DNA from: Clostridium sp.
Lineage (GTDB): Bacteria; Bacillota; Clostridia; Lachnospirales; Lachnospiraceae
NCBI GenBank assembly: GCA_021770825.1
Contig: JAETQD010000003.1
Span: 62,001-126,000 of the forward strand
Direction: 5' to 3'
Length of the DNA: 64,000 nt
Below, piece after piece: positions 1 to 8,790 of the stretch (the first letter of the stretch is position 1; each line of letters starts with the position of its first letter). A program made the position numbers and the translations under genes. The notes beneath the pieces were generated by a model that ran no database searches, was not told where the DNA came from, and was given only the letters and a program-made list of their open reading frames with translations.

Positions 1-506
1 AGCCCATGGGCGAAAATGTATATATGAATGTGGTAAAGAGCGCAAAGAAATATGTGTATTTTACCACGCCATACCTGATCGTCAGCGATGAATTCAACCG
101 GGAGCTGGGACTTGCAGCCAAGCGCGGTGTGGATGTGCGGATTATTACGCCGGGAATTCCCGACAAAAAGCTGGTATATAAGCTGACCAGATCCTATTAT
201 GCGGGACTGGTCAAGGCCGGGGTCAGAATCTATGAATATACGCCGGGCTTTCTCCATGCCAAGCAGTGCGTCTGCGATGGGGAAACCGCGGTGGTGGGAA
301 CCATCAATCTGGACTACCGGAGTCTGTATCTGCATTTTGAAAATGCAGTGCTTCTCCAAAGATGCCGTGCGGTTTCAGACATCAGGGAGGACTTTGATGA
401 GCTGTTTCCAGTCTGCAGGGAAGTAACAGAAAAATACAGGAGCAAACGTTCCGCAGTCTTAAAGATCGGACAGTGTGTACTGCGTCTGTTTGCGCCTCTT
501 ATGTAA
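1..506 (+). CDS. Cardiolipin synthase, C-terminal part (5' end outside window)
   Basis: Second phospholipase-D half of a bacterial cardiolipin synthase, which condenses two phosphatidylglycerols (or PG plus CDP-DAG) at the membrane. The frame is open from base 1, so the first in-frame ATG at base 6 is internal. About 166 residues are visible. The PLD signature HAKQCVCD (HxKxxxxD) is near residues 84-91 and is followed by GTINLDYRSLYLHFE, typical of the family. The first PLD motif and the membrane anchors lie upstream of the window. A strong terminator follows the stop. No adjacent gene suggests anything beyond ordinary phospholipid synthesis. Confidence 0.9.
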   Translation, partial: PMGENVYMNVVKSAKKYVYFTTPYLIVSDEFNRELGLAAKRGVDVRIITPGIPDKKLVYKLTRSYYAGLVKAGVRIYEYTPGFLHAKQCVCDGETAVVGTINLDYRSLYLHFENAVLLQRCRAVSDIREDFDELFPVCREVTEKYRSKRSAVLKIGQCVLRLFAPLM

Positions 507-513
507 ATGACAT

Positions 514-558
514 ACAACCCGGCGGCCCTCTCTGGAAAGGTGCAGCCGGGTTGTGTTT
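514..558 (+). terminator. Rho-independent terminator after cardiolipin synthase
   Basis: Ten-base arms acaacccggc (514-523) and gccgggttgt (545-554) form a perfect stem, followed by a short T tract. It separates the synthase from the MATE gene. Confidence 0.8.
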
Positions 559-589
559 TATAAGAAACCATGCTAGAATGGGAGAAGGG

Positions 590-622
590 AAAAAGAAGAG
601 AGAAAGAAGAGAGAAAGAAGAG
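590..622 (+). repeat. 11-bp polypurine tandem repeat in MATE 5' leader
   Basis: Three consecutive units of agaaagaagag (first unit with one mismatch) lie immediately upstream of the ribosome-binding region (agaaagggga) of the MATE gene that starts at 643. Tandem units at this position can change in number by replication slippage; whether they do here is not visible. Confidence 0.7.
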
Positions 623-642
623 AGAAAGGGGAAAGATACCGT

Positions 643-2028
643 ATGAATTCACTGAAAAAATTCTTCGGGCCCGTGGACATGACCATCGGAACGCCCTGGA
701 AGAATATTGCGCTGTTTACAATTCCCATGATCATCGGAAATATTGCACAGCAGCTCTACAATACGGTGGACAGTATCGTAGTGGGAAAGTTTGTGGGCGA
801 TAACGCGCTGGCAGCCGTGGGGAGCGCCAGTCCCATCTTCAATCTGCTGCTGGTATTGTTTATTGGAATTTCCGTGGGAACCAGCGTCAAGGTGTCCCAG
901 TATTTCGGAGCCAGGGACCGGGAGCAGCTTTCCAACACCATTGGCTGCTGCATTACGCTGACCGCCATCGCCTCCGTATTTATAATGATCACCGGTTCGT
1001 TTTTTGTCCGGCCGCTTCTGGAGCTTTTAAACACTCCGGCCAGTATCATCGACTGGTGTACCTCCTATCTGACGGTGTTATTTTATGGAATCGCAGGCGT
1101 GGCTTACTATAATATTTTAGGCGGCGTGCTCCGGGGATTGGGAGACTCGGTTTCGGCACTGGTGTACCTTTTAGTTGCAACGGTCATCAACATTGTCCTG
1201 GATGTCTGGTTCGTTGCAGGGCTTGGACTGGGAGTGTTCGGAGTGGCTCTGGCCACGGCCATTGCCCAGGCCATATCGGCGCTGTTATGTTTGCTTAAAT
1301 TATTGCGGATGCATGAAATATTTGAAATGAAGCCCCATCATCTGAAATTAAACGGGGAACATGCCCTGACCATCATCCGTCTGGGCCTGCCGTCGGGACT
1401 GACCCAGGCCATTTTCTCCATGGCCATGATTGTGGTGCAGTCCTTAACCAACAGCTTTGGGGAGATGGTTATTGCTGCCAACGTGATTATCATGCGTGTG
1501 GATGGCTTTGCCATGATGCCAAATTTTTCCTTTGGAACCACCATGACCACCTATTCCGGCCAGAATGTGGGGGCCAGACAGTATGAACGGGTGGAGCAGG
1601 GGGCCAGGCAGGGAACTCTCATGGCCATGGGAGTGTCGGCATCCATTACCGTTCTGATTTTAATTTTCGGAAAATATCTCATGGGAATTTTCACCTCCAC
1701 CACGGAGTTGGTGGACTTAAGCGTCCATATGATGCGGATTCTGGCAGTTGGATACATAGCTATGGCCGTGACCCAGAGCCTTTCCGGCGTCATGCGCGGA
1801 GCCGGAGATACCATGACTCCCATGTGGATTTCTCTGTTTACAACGGTGGTGGTCCGCGTTCCGGTGGCTTACGGAATTTCCTGGCTCACCAGAACGCCTG
1901 AGCTTCCCAACGGACGCAGTGAATGTGTATTCATTTCTCTTCTGCTGTCCTGGACCATGGGAGCCATTGTGACAGCAATCTTTTATAAGGTGGGGCGCTG
2001 GAAGAAGAAAAGCCAGTTCCATTCTTGA
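643..2028 (+). CDS. MATE family multidrug/cation exporter
   Basis: A 461-residue polytopic membrane protein of the MATE (MatE, NorM/DinF-like) family, expected to export drugs or organic cations using Na+ or H+ gradients. The opening segment (TPWKNIALFTIPMIIGNIAQ), the following QLYNTVDSIVVG stretch and the repeat of that pattern in the second half (LGLPSGLTQAIFSMAMIVVQ) are hallmarks of the duplicated six-helix MATE fold. Length fits the usual 440-470. The start is the ATG after a purine-rich site. The stop codon overlaps the -35 box of the greA promoter. Substrate cannot be inferred. Confidence 0.93.
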   Translation: MNSLKKFFGPVDMTIGTPWKNIALFTIPMIIGNIAQQLYNTVDSIVVGKFVGDNALAAVGSASPIFNLLLVLFIGISVGTSVKVSQYFGARDREQLSNTIGCCITLTAIASVFIMITGSFFVRPLLELLNTPASIIDWCTSYLTVLFYGIAGVAYYNILGGVLRGLGDSVSALVYLLVATVINIVLDVWFVAGLGLGVFGVALATAIAQAISALLCLLKLLRMHEIFEMKPHHLKLNGEHALTIIRLGLPSGLTQAIFSMAMIVVQSLTNSFGEMVIAANVIIMRVDGFAMMPNFSFGTTMTTYSGQNVGARQYERVEQGARQGTLMAMGVSASITVLILIFGKYLMGIFTSTTELVDLSVHMMRILAVGYIAMAVTQSLSGVMRGAGDTMTPMWISLFTTVVVRVPVAYGISWLTRTPELPNGRSECVFISLLLSWTMGAIVTAIFYKVGRWKKKSQFHS

Positions 2029-2053
2029 CAACGGCCGGGGTTTACGCTATAAT
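2025..2053 (+). promoter_or_regulatory. Consensus sigma-A promoter for greA-lysS
   Basis: TTGACA (2025-2030), 17-base spacer, TATAAT (2048-2053): a perfect match to the vegetative consensus. The -35 hexamer overlaps the stop codon of the MATE gene. Confidence 0.9.
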
Positions 2054-2112
2054 ACGTTGAATGTAGTTATAAAGGGGTATTATGCCCTGGATTTAAAGGA
2101 AGGTAAGATGTC

Positions 2113-2595
2113 ATGGCAGATAAGAAACATATTTTGACTTACGCAGGTCTGAAAAAGTATGAAGACGAGCTTCAGGATTTAAAGGTAAACCGCAGAAGAG
2201 AAATCGCCCAGAAAATTAAAGAAGCCAGAGAGCAGGGCGACTTATCCGAGAATGCTGAGTACGATGCAGCGAAAGATGAGCAGAGAGACATCGAAGCCAG
2301 AATTGAAGAGTTGGAGAAACTCTTAAAGAATGCGGAAGTGGTTGTTGAGGACGAGGTAAACCTGGACAAAATCAGCATCGGCTGTGTGGTTAAGGTTTTC
2401 GACGTGGAGTTCGATGAGGAGATGGAATTTAAACTTGTTGGTTCCACCGAGGCCAACAGCCTTCAGAATAAAATTTCCAACGAGTCCCCGGTTGGCCATG
2501 CCCTGATCGGCAAAAAAATCGGAGATGTGGTTGATGTGGAAACCCAGGCCGGAATTCTTCAGTACAAGGTCCTGGACATTAAGAGAGTGGATTAA
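2113..2595 (+). CDS. greA: Transcription elongation factor GreA
   Basis: A 160-residue GreA. It enters the RNA polymerase secondary channel and stimulates transcript cleavage in backtracked complexes. The N-terminal coiled coil (about residues 10-75) carries the acidic tip [14 protein letters not shown], followed by the globular FKBP-like C-terminal domain with [16 protein letters not shown]. Length and motifs match the family exactly. The chosen ATG follows an AAGGAAGG site. It is co-transcribed with lysS 26 bases downstream, a common clostridial arrangement. Confidence 0.97.
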   Translation: MADKKHILTYAGLKKYEDELQDLKVNRRREIAQKIKEAREQGDLSENAEYDAAKDEQRDIEARIEELEKLLKNAEVVVEDEVNLDKISIGCVVKVFDVEFDEEMEFKLVGSTEANSLQNKISNESPVGHALIGKKIGDVVDVETQAGILQYKVLDIKRVD

Positions 2596-2621
2596 TTAAC
2601 GTAACAGAAGGAGAGATAACA

Positions 2622-4607
2622 GTGGCAGAGCAGGGAAACCAGAAGACAAAGGGAAACGGACAGGAGCAGGATATCCACCAGCTTCTTAAGGTGCGCCGTG
2701 AAAAGCTGGCTGATTTGCAGGAAAACGGCAAGAATCCGTTTGTAATTACAAAGTATGACGTAACCGCCCACAGTGCGGACGTGAAGGAACAGTATGCAGA
2801 GTTTGAAGGAAAGGAAGTTTCCATCGCCGGACGTATGATGTCCAAACGTGTGATGGGAAAGGCCTCCTTCTGCAACGTTCAGGATTTAAAGGGAAATATC
2901 CAGTGCTATGTGGCAAGGGATGATATCGGTGAGGATTCCTACAAAGATTTCAAAAAAATGGATATCGGCGATATTGTTGGAATCAAGGGCTTTGTGTTCA
3001 CCACAAAAATGGGCGAGATTTCCGTCCATGTAAAGTCCATCACCTTACTTTCCAAGAGCCTTCAGATCTTACCGGAGAAGTATCACGGACTGACCAATAC
3101 GGATACCCGTTACCGTCAGAGATATGTGGACTTAATCATGAACGAGGAGGTAAAGGATACCTTCATCAAGCGTTCCAGAATCATCGCAGCAATCCGAAGA
3201 TTCCTGGATAACGAGGGATTCATGGAGGTTGAGACTCCCATGCTGGTTGCCAACGCAGGCGGAGCCGCTGCAAGACCCTTTGAGACCCATTTCAATGCCC
3301 TGGATGAGGACTTAAAGCTTCGTATTTCCCTGGAGCTTTACTTAAAGAGACTGATTGTGGGCGGCCTGGAGCGTGTATATGAAATCGGCCGCGTATTCCG
3401 TAACGAGGGTCTTGACACAAGACACAATCCGGAATTCACTTTGATGGAGCTTTACCAGGCTTACACCGATTACCACGGCATGATGGATTTGACGGAAAGA
3501 CTGTACCGCTATGTGGCCCAGGAGGTTTTAGGAACCACAAAGATCGTATATAACGGAATCGAAATGGATTTAGGAAAGCCCTTTGAGCGCATGACCATGG
3601 TGGATGCCGTTAAGAAATATGCCGGCGTGGACTTCAATGAGATTCACAGCTCCCAGGAGGCAAGAGCAGCCGCCAAGGAGCACCACATTGAGGTGGAGGC
3701 CCATCACCAGAAGGGCGATATCTTAAGCCTGTTCTTCGAGGAGTACGTGGAAGAGCACCTGATTCAGCCCACCTTCATCATGGACCATCCCATCGAGATT
3801 TCTCCGCTTACCAAGAAGAAACCGGAGAATCCGGAGTATACGGAGCGTTTCGAGTTCTTCATGAACGGATGGGAAATGGCTAACGCATATTCCGAGCTTA
3901 ACGATCCCATCGACCAGAGAGAGCGTTTCCGCGCCCAGGAAATCCGTCTGGCCCAGGGAGATGAGGAAGCCAACCACACAGACGAGGACTTCTTAAATGC
4001 CCTTGAGATCGGTATGCCGCCCACCGGTGGTATCGGATACGGCATCGACAGAATGTGCATGCTGCTGACCAATTCCGCAGCCATCCGCGATGTACTGCTG
4101 TTCCCGACAATGAAGTCCCTTGGCGGTTCCGATGGCGCAAAGAAAGAGGAAAAGGCTGCAGAAAATGCTGCCCCGGCAGCTTCTGAGGCTCCCGCAAAGG
4201 CTGTCCATGCAGCGAAGGTTATGGAACCCATCGACTTCTCCAAGGTTAAGATTGAGCCGCTCTTTGAGGAGCAGGTGGACTTTGAGACCTTTGCCAAGTC
4301 CGATTACCGCGCGGTAAAGATCAAGGAGTGCGAGGCTGTTCCGAAGAGCAAGAAGCTTTTAAAATTTGTGCTGGATGACGGAACCGGCACAGACCGCGTG
4401 ATTTTAAGCGGAATTCACGAGTATTATGAGCCGGAAGAGCTGGTTGGAAAGACGGCAATCGCCATTGTAAACCTGCCGCCCAGAAAGATGATGGGAATTG
4501 ATTCCTGTGGAATGCTGATCTCGGCAGTTCATGAGGAGGACGGCCATGAGGGCTTAAATCTCCTGATGGTGGACGACAGAATTCCGGCAGGTGCAAAGCT
4601 GTACTAA
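2622..4607 (+). CDS. lysS: Lysyl-tRNA synthetase (class II) with C-terminal tRNA-binding domain
   Basis: Charges tRNA-Lys. Residues about 1-500 are a standard class II LysRS: OB-fold anticodon domain (near [12 protein letters not shown]), motif 2 ([17 protein letters not shown]) and motif 3 ([14 protein letters not shown]). A linker rich in Ala, Lys and Glu (about 505-540) leads to an additional ~115-residue domain related to the MetRS C-terminal/Trbp111/EMAP tRNA-binding fold ([34 protein letters not shown]). Total length is 661 versus about 490-510 usually. The start is GTG at 2622 behind AGAAGGAGAG; no ATG sits near. The appended domain probably raises tRNA affinity, by analogy with MetRS. 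Confidence 0.95.
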   Translation: MAEQGNQKTKGNGQEQDIHQLLKVRREKLADLQENGKNPFVITKYDVTAHSADVKEQYAEFEGKEVSIAGRMMSKRVMGKASFCNVQDLKGNIQCYVARDDIGEDSYKDFKKMDIGDIVGIKGFVFTTKMGEISVHVKSITLLSKSLQILPEKYHGLTNTDTRYRQRYVDLIMNEEVKDTFIKRSRIIAAIRRFLDNEGFMEVETPMLVANAGGAAARPFETHFNALDEDLKLRISLELYLKRLIVGGLERVYEIGRVFRNEGLDTRHNPEFTLMELYQAYTDYHGMMDLTERLYRYVAQEVLGTTKIVYNGIEMDLGKPFERMTMVDAVKKYAGVDFNEIHSSQEARAAAKEHHIEVEAHHQKGDILSLFFEEYVEEHLIQPTFIMDHPIEISPLTKKKPENPEYTERFEFFMNGWEMANAYSELNDPIDQRERFRAQEIRLAQGDEEANHTDEDFLNALEIGMPPTGGIGYGIDRMCMLLTNSAAIRDVLLFPTMKSLGGSDGAKKEEKAAENAAPAASEAPAKAVHAAKVMEPIDFSKVKIEPLFEEQVDFETFAKSDYRAVKIKECEAVPKSKKLLKFVLDDGTGTDRVILSGIHEYYEPEELVGKTAIAIVNLPPRKMMGIDSCGMLISAVHEEDGHEGLNLLMVDDRIPAGAKLY

Positions 4608-4623
4608 TTTAGATTCAAATGAT

Positions 4624-4667
4624 AAGGACATTCTTCCGGAAGAAATTCCGGGGAGTGTCCTTTTGGT
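4624..4667 (+). terminator. Terminator after lysS
   Basis: Arms aaggaca (4624-4630) and tgtcctt (4656-4662) with an inner CCGG/CCGG pairing, followed by a T-rich tail. Confidence 0.6.
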
Positions 4668-4814
4668 GTTTAGGGGATTCGCCGCAGGGCAGGAAAAAAA
4701 TTTACACGAAAAAATTTTACATAGACCATACAAAATCTTTAGAAAAAACAGGTGGCCGAAAGAGCAGAACGGCTTTAGAATGTAAGATGGAGAGATTGTG
4801 ATGGAGGAAAAACA

Positions 4815-5471
4815 GTGACTTATAAGGAAATCAGAAAAAACGAAGAGATATGTGCCCTTTTGAAAAAGGGAAATGAAAAACTGGGAGTTTTGGGGTTCAC
4901 AGACCATTCGGAGGCACACTGCGCCTTAGTGGCTGAGAGAGCCGCGTATATTTTGAAAAAATTCGGATACTCCGATCATGAAATCGAACTGGCCAAGATT
5001 GCTGGATTTATGCATGATATCGGAAATGTCATCAACCGCTCCCGCCATGCGGAGTACGGCGCGCTGCTTGCCAATGAGCTGTTGAAACAGACGGATATGG
5101 CCATGGAGGACCGTATTACGGTTGTATCGGCCATCGGAAACCATGACGAATCCACCGGAGGCGCTGTGGATATTGTTTCTGCCGCCCTGATCATTGCAGA
5201 TAAGACGGATGTGAGGAGAAACCGGGTCAGAAACAAGGACAAGGCGGCCTTTGACATCCATGACCGGGTGAATTATGCGGTGACGGAAGCAAAGCTAAAA
5301 GTGGACAAGGAAAAGAATGTGATTGCCCTGAATCTTCAGATTGACGAAAGCATCTGCACCATGTATGATTATTTTGATATTTTTCTGGGCCGGATGCTGA
5401 TGTGCAGGGAGGCAGCGAAGATGCTGGGTGCAAAGTTTAAGCTGACGGCCAACGGGAGTAAAGTGCTTTAA
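4815..5471 (+). CDS. HD-domain phosphohydrolase
   Basis: A 218-residue HD superfamily protein. Metal-ligand motifs are visible: His in EAHCALVAERA, HD in GFMHDIGN, HD in GNHDES and Asp in IADKTDVRR. Proteins of this type hydrolyse nucleotides or phosphate esters; the substrate is not evident. The start is GTG at 4815 behind GGAGG. It is followed after 13 bases by an acetyltransferase gene, so the two are likely co-transcribed. Low-resolution family assignment only. Confidence 0.85.
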   Translation: MTYKEIRKNEEICALLKKGNEKLGVLGFTDHSEAHCALVAERAAYILKKFGYSDHEIELAKIAGFMHDIGNVINRSRHAEYGALLANELLKQTDMAMEDRITVVSAIGNHDESTGGAVDIVSAALIIADKTDVRRNRVRNKDKAAFDIHDRVNYAVTEAKLKVDKEKNVIALNLQIDESICTMYDYFDIFLGRMLMCREAAKMLGAKFKLTANGSKVL

Positions 5472-5484
5472 AGGAGGAACCGAT

Positions 5485-6036
5485 ATGGAAAACCAGAAAA
5501 TCCGGCTGGTTTTGGCAGAGGAATCCATGGCGGAGCAGGTGGCAGAATTCTATAAAAGGAACCAGGAATTCTGGCGGCCCTTTGAGCCGGAGCGTTCCAG
5601 GGAGTATTTTTTAGCGGAGTACCAGAGAGGACTTTTAAGGCAGGAAGAAGAGGAAAGAAAGCACGGCCGTTCCTACCGGTTCTTTATAAAAGAGCCGGGG
5701 ACACCGGACCGAATCATAGGCAGTATCGGCTTAAGCGAGGTGGTTCGGGGATGTTTTCTGTCCTGTTATCTGGGCTACAAAATGGACCTGGAATTCTGTA
5801 AAAAAGGCTATATGACTGCAGCCGTTTCCATGATCACCGGATACGCATTCGGGAAGCTTCATCTGCACCGGATTGAGGCCAATGTGATGCCGGGAAACCG
5901 GGCGTCCCTTCGGGTGCTGGAAAAGAACGGATTTATGTGTGAGGGACTTTCCAGGAAATATTTGAATATCAATGGCGTGTGGGAGGACCATGTTCATATG
6001 GTGAAGTTAAACGACGCCATGGAAGGCAGGAAATAA
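5485..6036 (+). CDS. GNAT family N-acetyltransferase (RimJ/RimL type)
   Basis: A 183-residue acetyl-CoA-dependent acetyltransferase resembling RimJ/RimL/SpeG-type enzymes. The pattern from GSIGLSEVVRGCFLSCYLGY through LHLHRIEANVMPGNRASLRV (acetyl-CoA-binding region) and KNGFMCEGLSRKYLNINGVW to DHVHMVKL is diagnostic. Targets may be ribosomal protein N-termini or small amines. The ATG follows AAAGGAGG. Confidence 0.9.
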   Translation: MENQKIRLVLAEESMAEQVAEFYKRNQEFWRPFEPERSREYFLAEYQRGLLRQEEEERKHGRSYRFFIKEPGTPDRIIGSIGLSEVVRGCFLSCYLGYKMDLEFCKKGYMTAAVSMITGYAFGKLHLHRIEANVMPGNRASLRVLEKNGFMCEGLSRKYLNINGVWEDHVHMVKLNDAMEGRK

Positions 6037-6056
6037 AAAGAACTGCAGAGCGAAAA

Positions 6057-6102
6057 CACGGCCGCACACCGGGGAAGGCCTCCGGGAGTGCGGCCGTGCT
6101 GC
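6057..6102 (-). terminator. Terminator of flavin reductase gene
   Basis: Eleven-base perfect arms (6057-6067 and 6088-6098). On the minus strand the stem is followed directly by TTTT, so it best terminates the leftward flavin reductase; it may also stop rightward readthrough. Confidence 0.7.
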
Positions 6103-6122
6103 CTGTGGGCAAAGTGCCATTT

Positions 6123-6632
6123 TTAGTCTTCTTTTGCCAGAACTTTCACTATTTCAGAAATGTACATGGTGTGGTAATCTTTATTGGGATACCACTTGGC
6201 GTCATTTTCTTTTGCAATGAAATTTTCCGGCGGCATCTGGTCCTCGTAAAGCTTTCTGCATACGAAAATCAGCTCCGCTTCACTGAAAGCTGGGGTACCG
6301 TCCACAAAGCAGGGGGTAAGTCCTGTCCTGGCAGCTTTGTCACAGTCGCGTCCCGACACGGTTCCGCAGATGTTTAATGCCTCTTTATACTGGGGGCCGT
6401 AGAAGGAGATGGTGAAGGTATCGTTGGCATCGATAAATTCTTTCGTGTAACGCTGGGGCCGGATGTAGGTGGTAACTACATTTTTACCCCAAAGGACACC
6501 CATGCCGCCCCAGCTTGCAGTCATGGTATTATATTTTTCTTCATTTCCGGCGGTAATTAACATCCACTGGGAACCAATTTTTGTGAAGGGATTAAACTGG
6601 AGATCAGTCAGTTGGATTTCTTTAAAGCTCAT
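6123..6632 (-). CDS. Flavin reductase family protein (FMN-binding split barrel)
   Basis: About 169 residues. The family binds FMN and reduces flavins or acts as a reductase component. Visible motifs are WMLITAGNEEKYNTMTASWG (N-terminal split-barrel signature), RPQRYTKEFID and TISFYGPQYKEALNICG. The start is the ATG at 6632, seven codons inside the longest frame, because it sits eight bases behind a perfect AAAGGAG (6641-6647). It is transcribed alone from its own promoter. Confidence 0.87.
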   Translation of the reverse strand: MSFKEIQLTDLQFNPFTKIGSQWMLITAGNEEKYNTMTASWGGMGVLWGKNVVTTYIRPQRYTKEFIDANDTFTISFYGPQYKEALNICGTVSGRDCDKAARTGLTPCFVDGTPAFSEAELIFVCRKLYEDQMPPENFIAKENDAKWYPNKDYHTMYISEIVKVLAKED

Positions 6633-6666
6633 GGGAAATTCTCCTTTCAATGTTTATTCTGCATGT

Positions 6667-6695
6667 ATTATAACGCCCCGGGCATGGGATTGCAA
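6667..6695 (-). promoter_or_regulatory. Promoter of flavin reductase gene
   Basis: Minus-strand TTGCAA (6690-6695), 17-base spacer, TATAAT (6667-6672). Confidence 0.75.
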
Positions 6696-6724
6696 ATAAA
6701 ATCCGATTGTATGGAAATTAAAAC

Positions 6725-6753
6725 TTGCAGTCGCAGCCTGACTGTGTTATATT
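6725..6753 (+). promoter_or_regulatory. Promoter of [FeFe] hydrogenase gene
   Basis: TTGCAG (6725-6730), 17-base spacer, TATATT (6748-6753), about 85 bases before the start codon. Confidence 0.65.
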
Positions 6754-6836
6754 TTTAACAATAAAAAGAGAGCGTTCCGGGCCGGATATGGAGGGCCGGG
6801 GCTTGTATCGCCATAGGGGCAGGAAGGAGCAGTCAT

Positions 6837-8360
6837 ATGAGAGGTGTGGAAACAAGAATTCAGGAAATCAGACACCGGATTTTCCGGGAGGTGGCCAGGA
6901 TGGCATACCATACGGAATGGCCGGTGGATAAACGAATCGAGGAGCTGCCGTATAAGATCATTCCGGGAGAGGTGGGCAACTTCAGAAACGATGTATTTTT
7001 GGAGAGAGCCATCGTGAGCGAGAGACTGCGCCTGGCCATGGGACTTCCCTACCGGAGCGCCGGAAATCCGGCTCCGGTTTCCGATGGCATTGAGGCGGCT
7101 GACAGACCGGAAACCTATTACACACCGCCGCTTATCAACGTGATAAAATTTGCATGCAATGCCTGCGCCCCGAAGCGTGTCTTCGTGACCGACGGGTGCC
7201 AGGGATGTCTGGCACACCCCTGCGTGGAGGTATGCCCCAAGGATGCCGTTACTCTGGAAAGAACCAATGGAAAGTCAAAAATTGACCCGGAGAAGTGTAT
7301 CCAGTGCGGCCAGTGCGCCAATGTGTGCTCCTACCATGCCATCATCATCCAGGAACGTCCCTGTGCGGCTGCCTGCGGCATGGATGCCATCCATTCGGAC
7401 GAGAACGGCAAGGCAGACATTGATTATGATAAATGCGTATCCTGCGGCCAGTGCCTGGTGAACTGCCCCTTCGGAGCCATCGCCGATAAATCCCAGATTT
7501 TCCAGGTGATTCGCGCCATTCAGACCGGTGAGCGCGTCTATGCGGCCGTGGCCCCTGCCTTTGTGGGACAGTTCGGCCCGAAAGTGACGCCGGGAAAGCT
7601 GAGAGCGGCCATGAAGGCGCTGGGGTTTGCCGATGTGTTTGAAGTGGCCATCGGCGCCGATCTCTGTGCAGTCCAGGAAGCGGAGGACTTTGTGGAGGAG
7701 GTACCGGAAAAGCTTCCGTTTATGGCCACCTCCTGCTGTCCGGCCTGGTCCATGATGGCAAAGAAGCTGTTCCCGGACCATGCAAACTGCATTTCCATGG
7801 CCCTAACACCCATGACGCTTACGGCCAGACTGATTAAGAAACAGCATGAAAAGGCAAAGGTGGTATTTATCGGCCCCTGTGCGGCCAAAAAGCTGGAGGC
7901 CATGCGGAGCGATATCCGCAGTGATGTGGATTTCGTTCTGACCTTTGAGGAGATGGCGGGAATTTTTGACGCCAGACATGTGGATATTGAAAATATGGAA
8001 GAGGACCCGGAGGGCGTCAACGATGCATCCACGGACGGAAGAAACTTTGCCGTTGCCGGAGGCGTGGCAAAATCCGTGGTCAACGTAATTAAAGAGCGGT
8101 ATCCCGACAAGGAGATCCGGGTGGCAAACGCCGAGGGATTAAAGGAGTGCCGGAAGCTCTTAACCCTCGCCAAGGCCGGAAAGTACAACGGATATCTTTT
8201 AGAGGGCATGGCCTGCCCCGGCGGCTGCGTGGCCGGAGCCGGAACCATGCAGTCCATCAAAAAATCCCAGACAGCCGTGGGCCTTTATGCATCCAAGGCA
8301 AATCATAAGACTTCGGACGGTACGGAATATGTGATAGAGTTAAATAAGCTGGTGGATTAA
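6837..8360 (+). CDS. Monomeric [FeFe] hydrogenase with multiple 4Fe-4S clusters
   Basis: A 507-residue protein that couples reduced ferredoxin to proton reduction, or senses/oxidises H2. The N-terminal half has Cys-rich ferredoxin-type segments (C121, C124, C129, C133; C154-C164; C200-C210) plus extra Cys at 107/110 and 176/180. The H-cluster domain shows L1 TSCCPAW (298-304), L2 GPCAAKK (346-352) and L3 EGMACPGGC (456-464) followed by VAGAGT. The L1 proton-transfer Cys is present. L3 lacks the GGGQP ending of classic bidirectional enzymes, which suggests the less studied group B. Maturases HydEFG are not in the window. The start follows AGGAAGGAG. Confidence 0.9.
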   Translation: MRGVETRIQEIRHRIFREVARMAYHTEWPVDKRIEELPYKIIPGEVGNFRNDVFLERAIVSERLRLAMGLPYRSAGNPAPVSDGIEAADRPETYYTPPLINVIKFACNACAPKRVFVTDGCQGCLAHPCVEVCPKDAVTLERTNGKSKIDPEKCIQCGQCANVCSYHAIIIQERPCAAACGMDAIHSDENGKADIDYDKCVSCGQCLVNCPFGAIADKSQIFQVIRAIQTGERVYAAVAPAFVGQFGPKVTPGKLRAAMKALGFADVFEVAIGADLCAVQEAEDFVEEVPEKLPFMATSCCPAWSMMAKKLFPDHANCISMALTPMTLTARLIKKQHEKAKVVFIGPCAAKKLEAMRSDIRSDVDFVLTFEEMAGIFDARHVDIENMEEDPEGVNDASTDGRNFAVAGGVAKSVVNVIKERYPDKEIRVANAEGLKECRKLLTLAKAGKYNGYLLEGMACPGGCVAGAGTMQSIKKSQTAVGLYASKANHKTSDGTEYVIELNKLVD

Positions 8361-8416
8361 GTCCTGCAAACTGAACCATACTAAATGCACATCACAAAAT
8401 AAAAGGAGGACAAACA

Positions 8417-8674
8417 GTGAAAGCATTTCAGTATGTAATCAAGGATCAGGTGGGAGTCCATGCAAGGCCGGCGGCACTTTTAGTGAAGGAAGCACAGAAA
8501 TACGAGAGCAGTATCCGGCTCACCAAGGGAGAAAAATCCGCGGCAGCCACAAAGCTGATGGCGGTCATGGGGCTGGGAATCAAGTGCGGCGACACCATAG
8601 AGATTCAGGTGGAAGGTGCCGATGAGGAAAAGGCCTGCCGGGAAATGAAAGAATTTTTTGAAAATAATTTATAA
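8417..8674 (+). CDS. ptsH: HPr-family phosphocarrier protein lacking the Ser46 site
   Basis: An 85-residue HPr. His15 in VGVHARPAALL (12-22), the PEP:PTS phosphoryl-carrying residue, is intact. Aligned with Bacillus HPr, the regulatory Ser46 is Lys (TKLMAVMGLGI; T45, K46), so HPr kinase could not phosphorylate it at the usual place and it should not act as a classical CcpA corepressor. This is the reverse of Crh, which keeps Ser46 and loses His15. No ptsI is adjacent, so it may be a second, specialised HPr. Strong AAAGGAGG site. Confidence 0.9.
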   Translation: MKAFQYVIKDQVGVHARPAALLVKEAQKYESSIRLTKGEKSAAATKLMAVMGLGIKCGDTIEIQVEGADEEKACREMKEFFENNL

Positions 8675-8680
8675 ACACAG

Positions 8681-8715
8681 AACACAGCCGCTGGAAAAGT
8701 CCAAGCGGCTGTGTT
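8681..8715 (+). terminator. Stem-loop after HPr gene
   Basis: Twelve-base perfect arms (8681-8692 and 8704-8715). No T tract follows on the plus strand, so termination strength is uncertain. Confidence 0.5.
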
Positions 8716-8751
8716 ATACTGGGCTAAAATCAGGAAAAGGAGGAATGGAAG

Positions 8752-8790
8752 ATGTTGATGATTGCAAGTGCTCCATGCAGGGTCTTATAG
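8752..8790 (+). CDS. Twelve-codon leader peptide upstream of MFS gene
   Basis: ATG at 8752 lies eight bases behind a perfect AGGAGG and encodes MLMIASAPCRVL before TAG. An overlapping upstream ATG (8745) sits too close to the ribosome site. The tiny frame runs into a set of nested inverted repeats ahead of the MFS gene at 8877, an arrangement like antibiotic-inducible leader peptides of the erm/mef type. Function is inferred from layout only. Confidence 0.5.
   Translation: MLMIASAPCRVL

Noticed and set aside
6057-6102. Stem-loop as terminator of the acetyltransferase gene only
   Set aside because: The T tract lies on the minus-strand side, so it fits the flavin reductase better.
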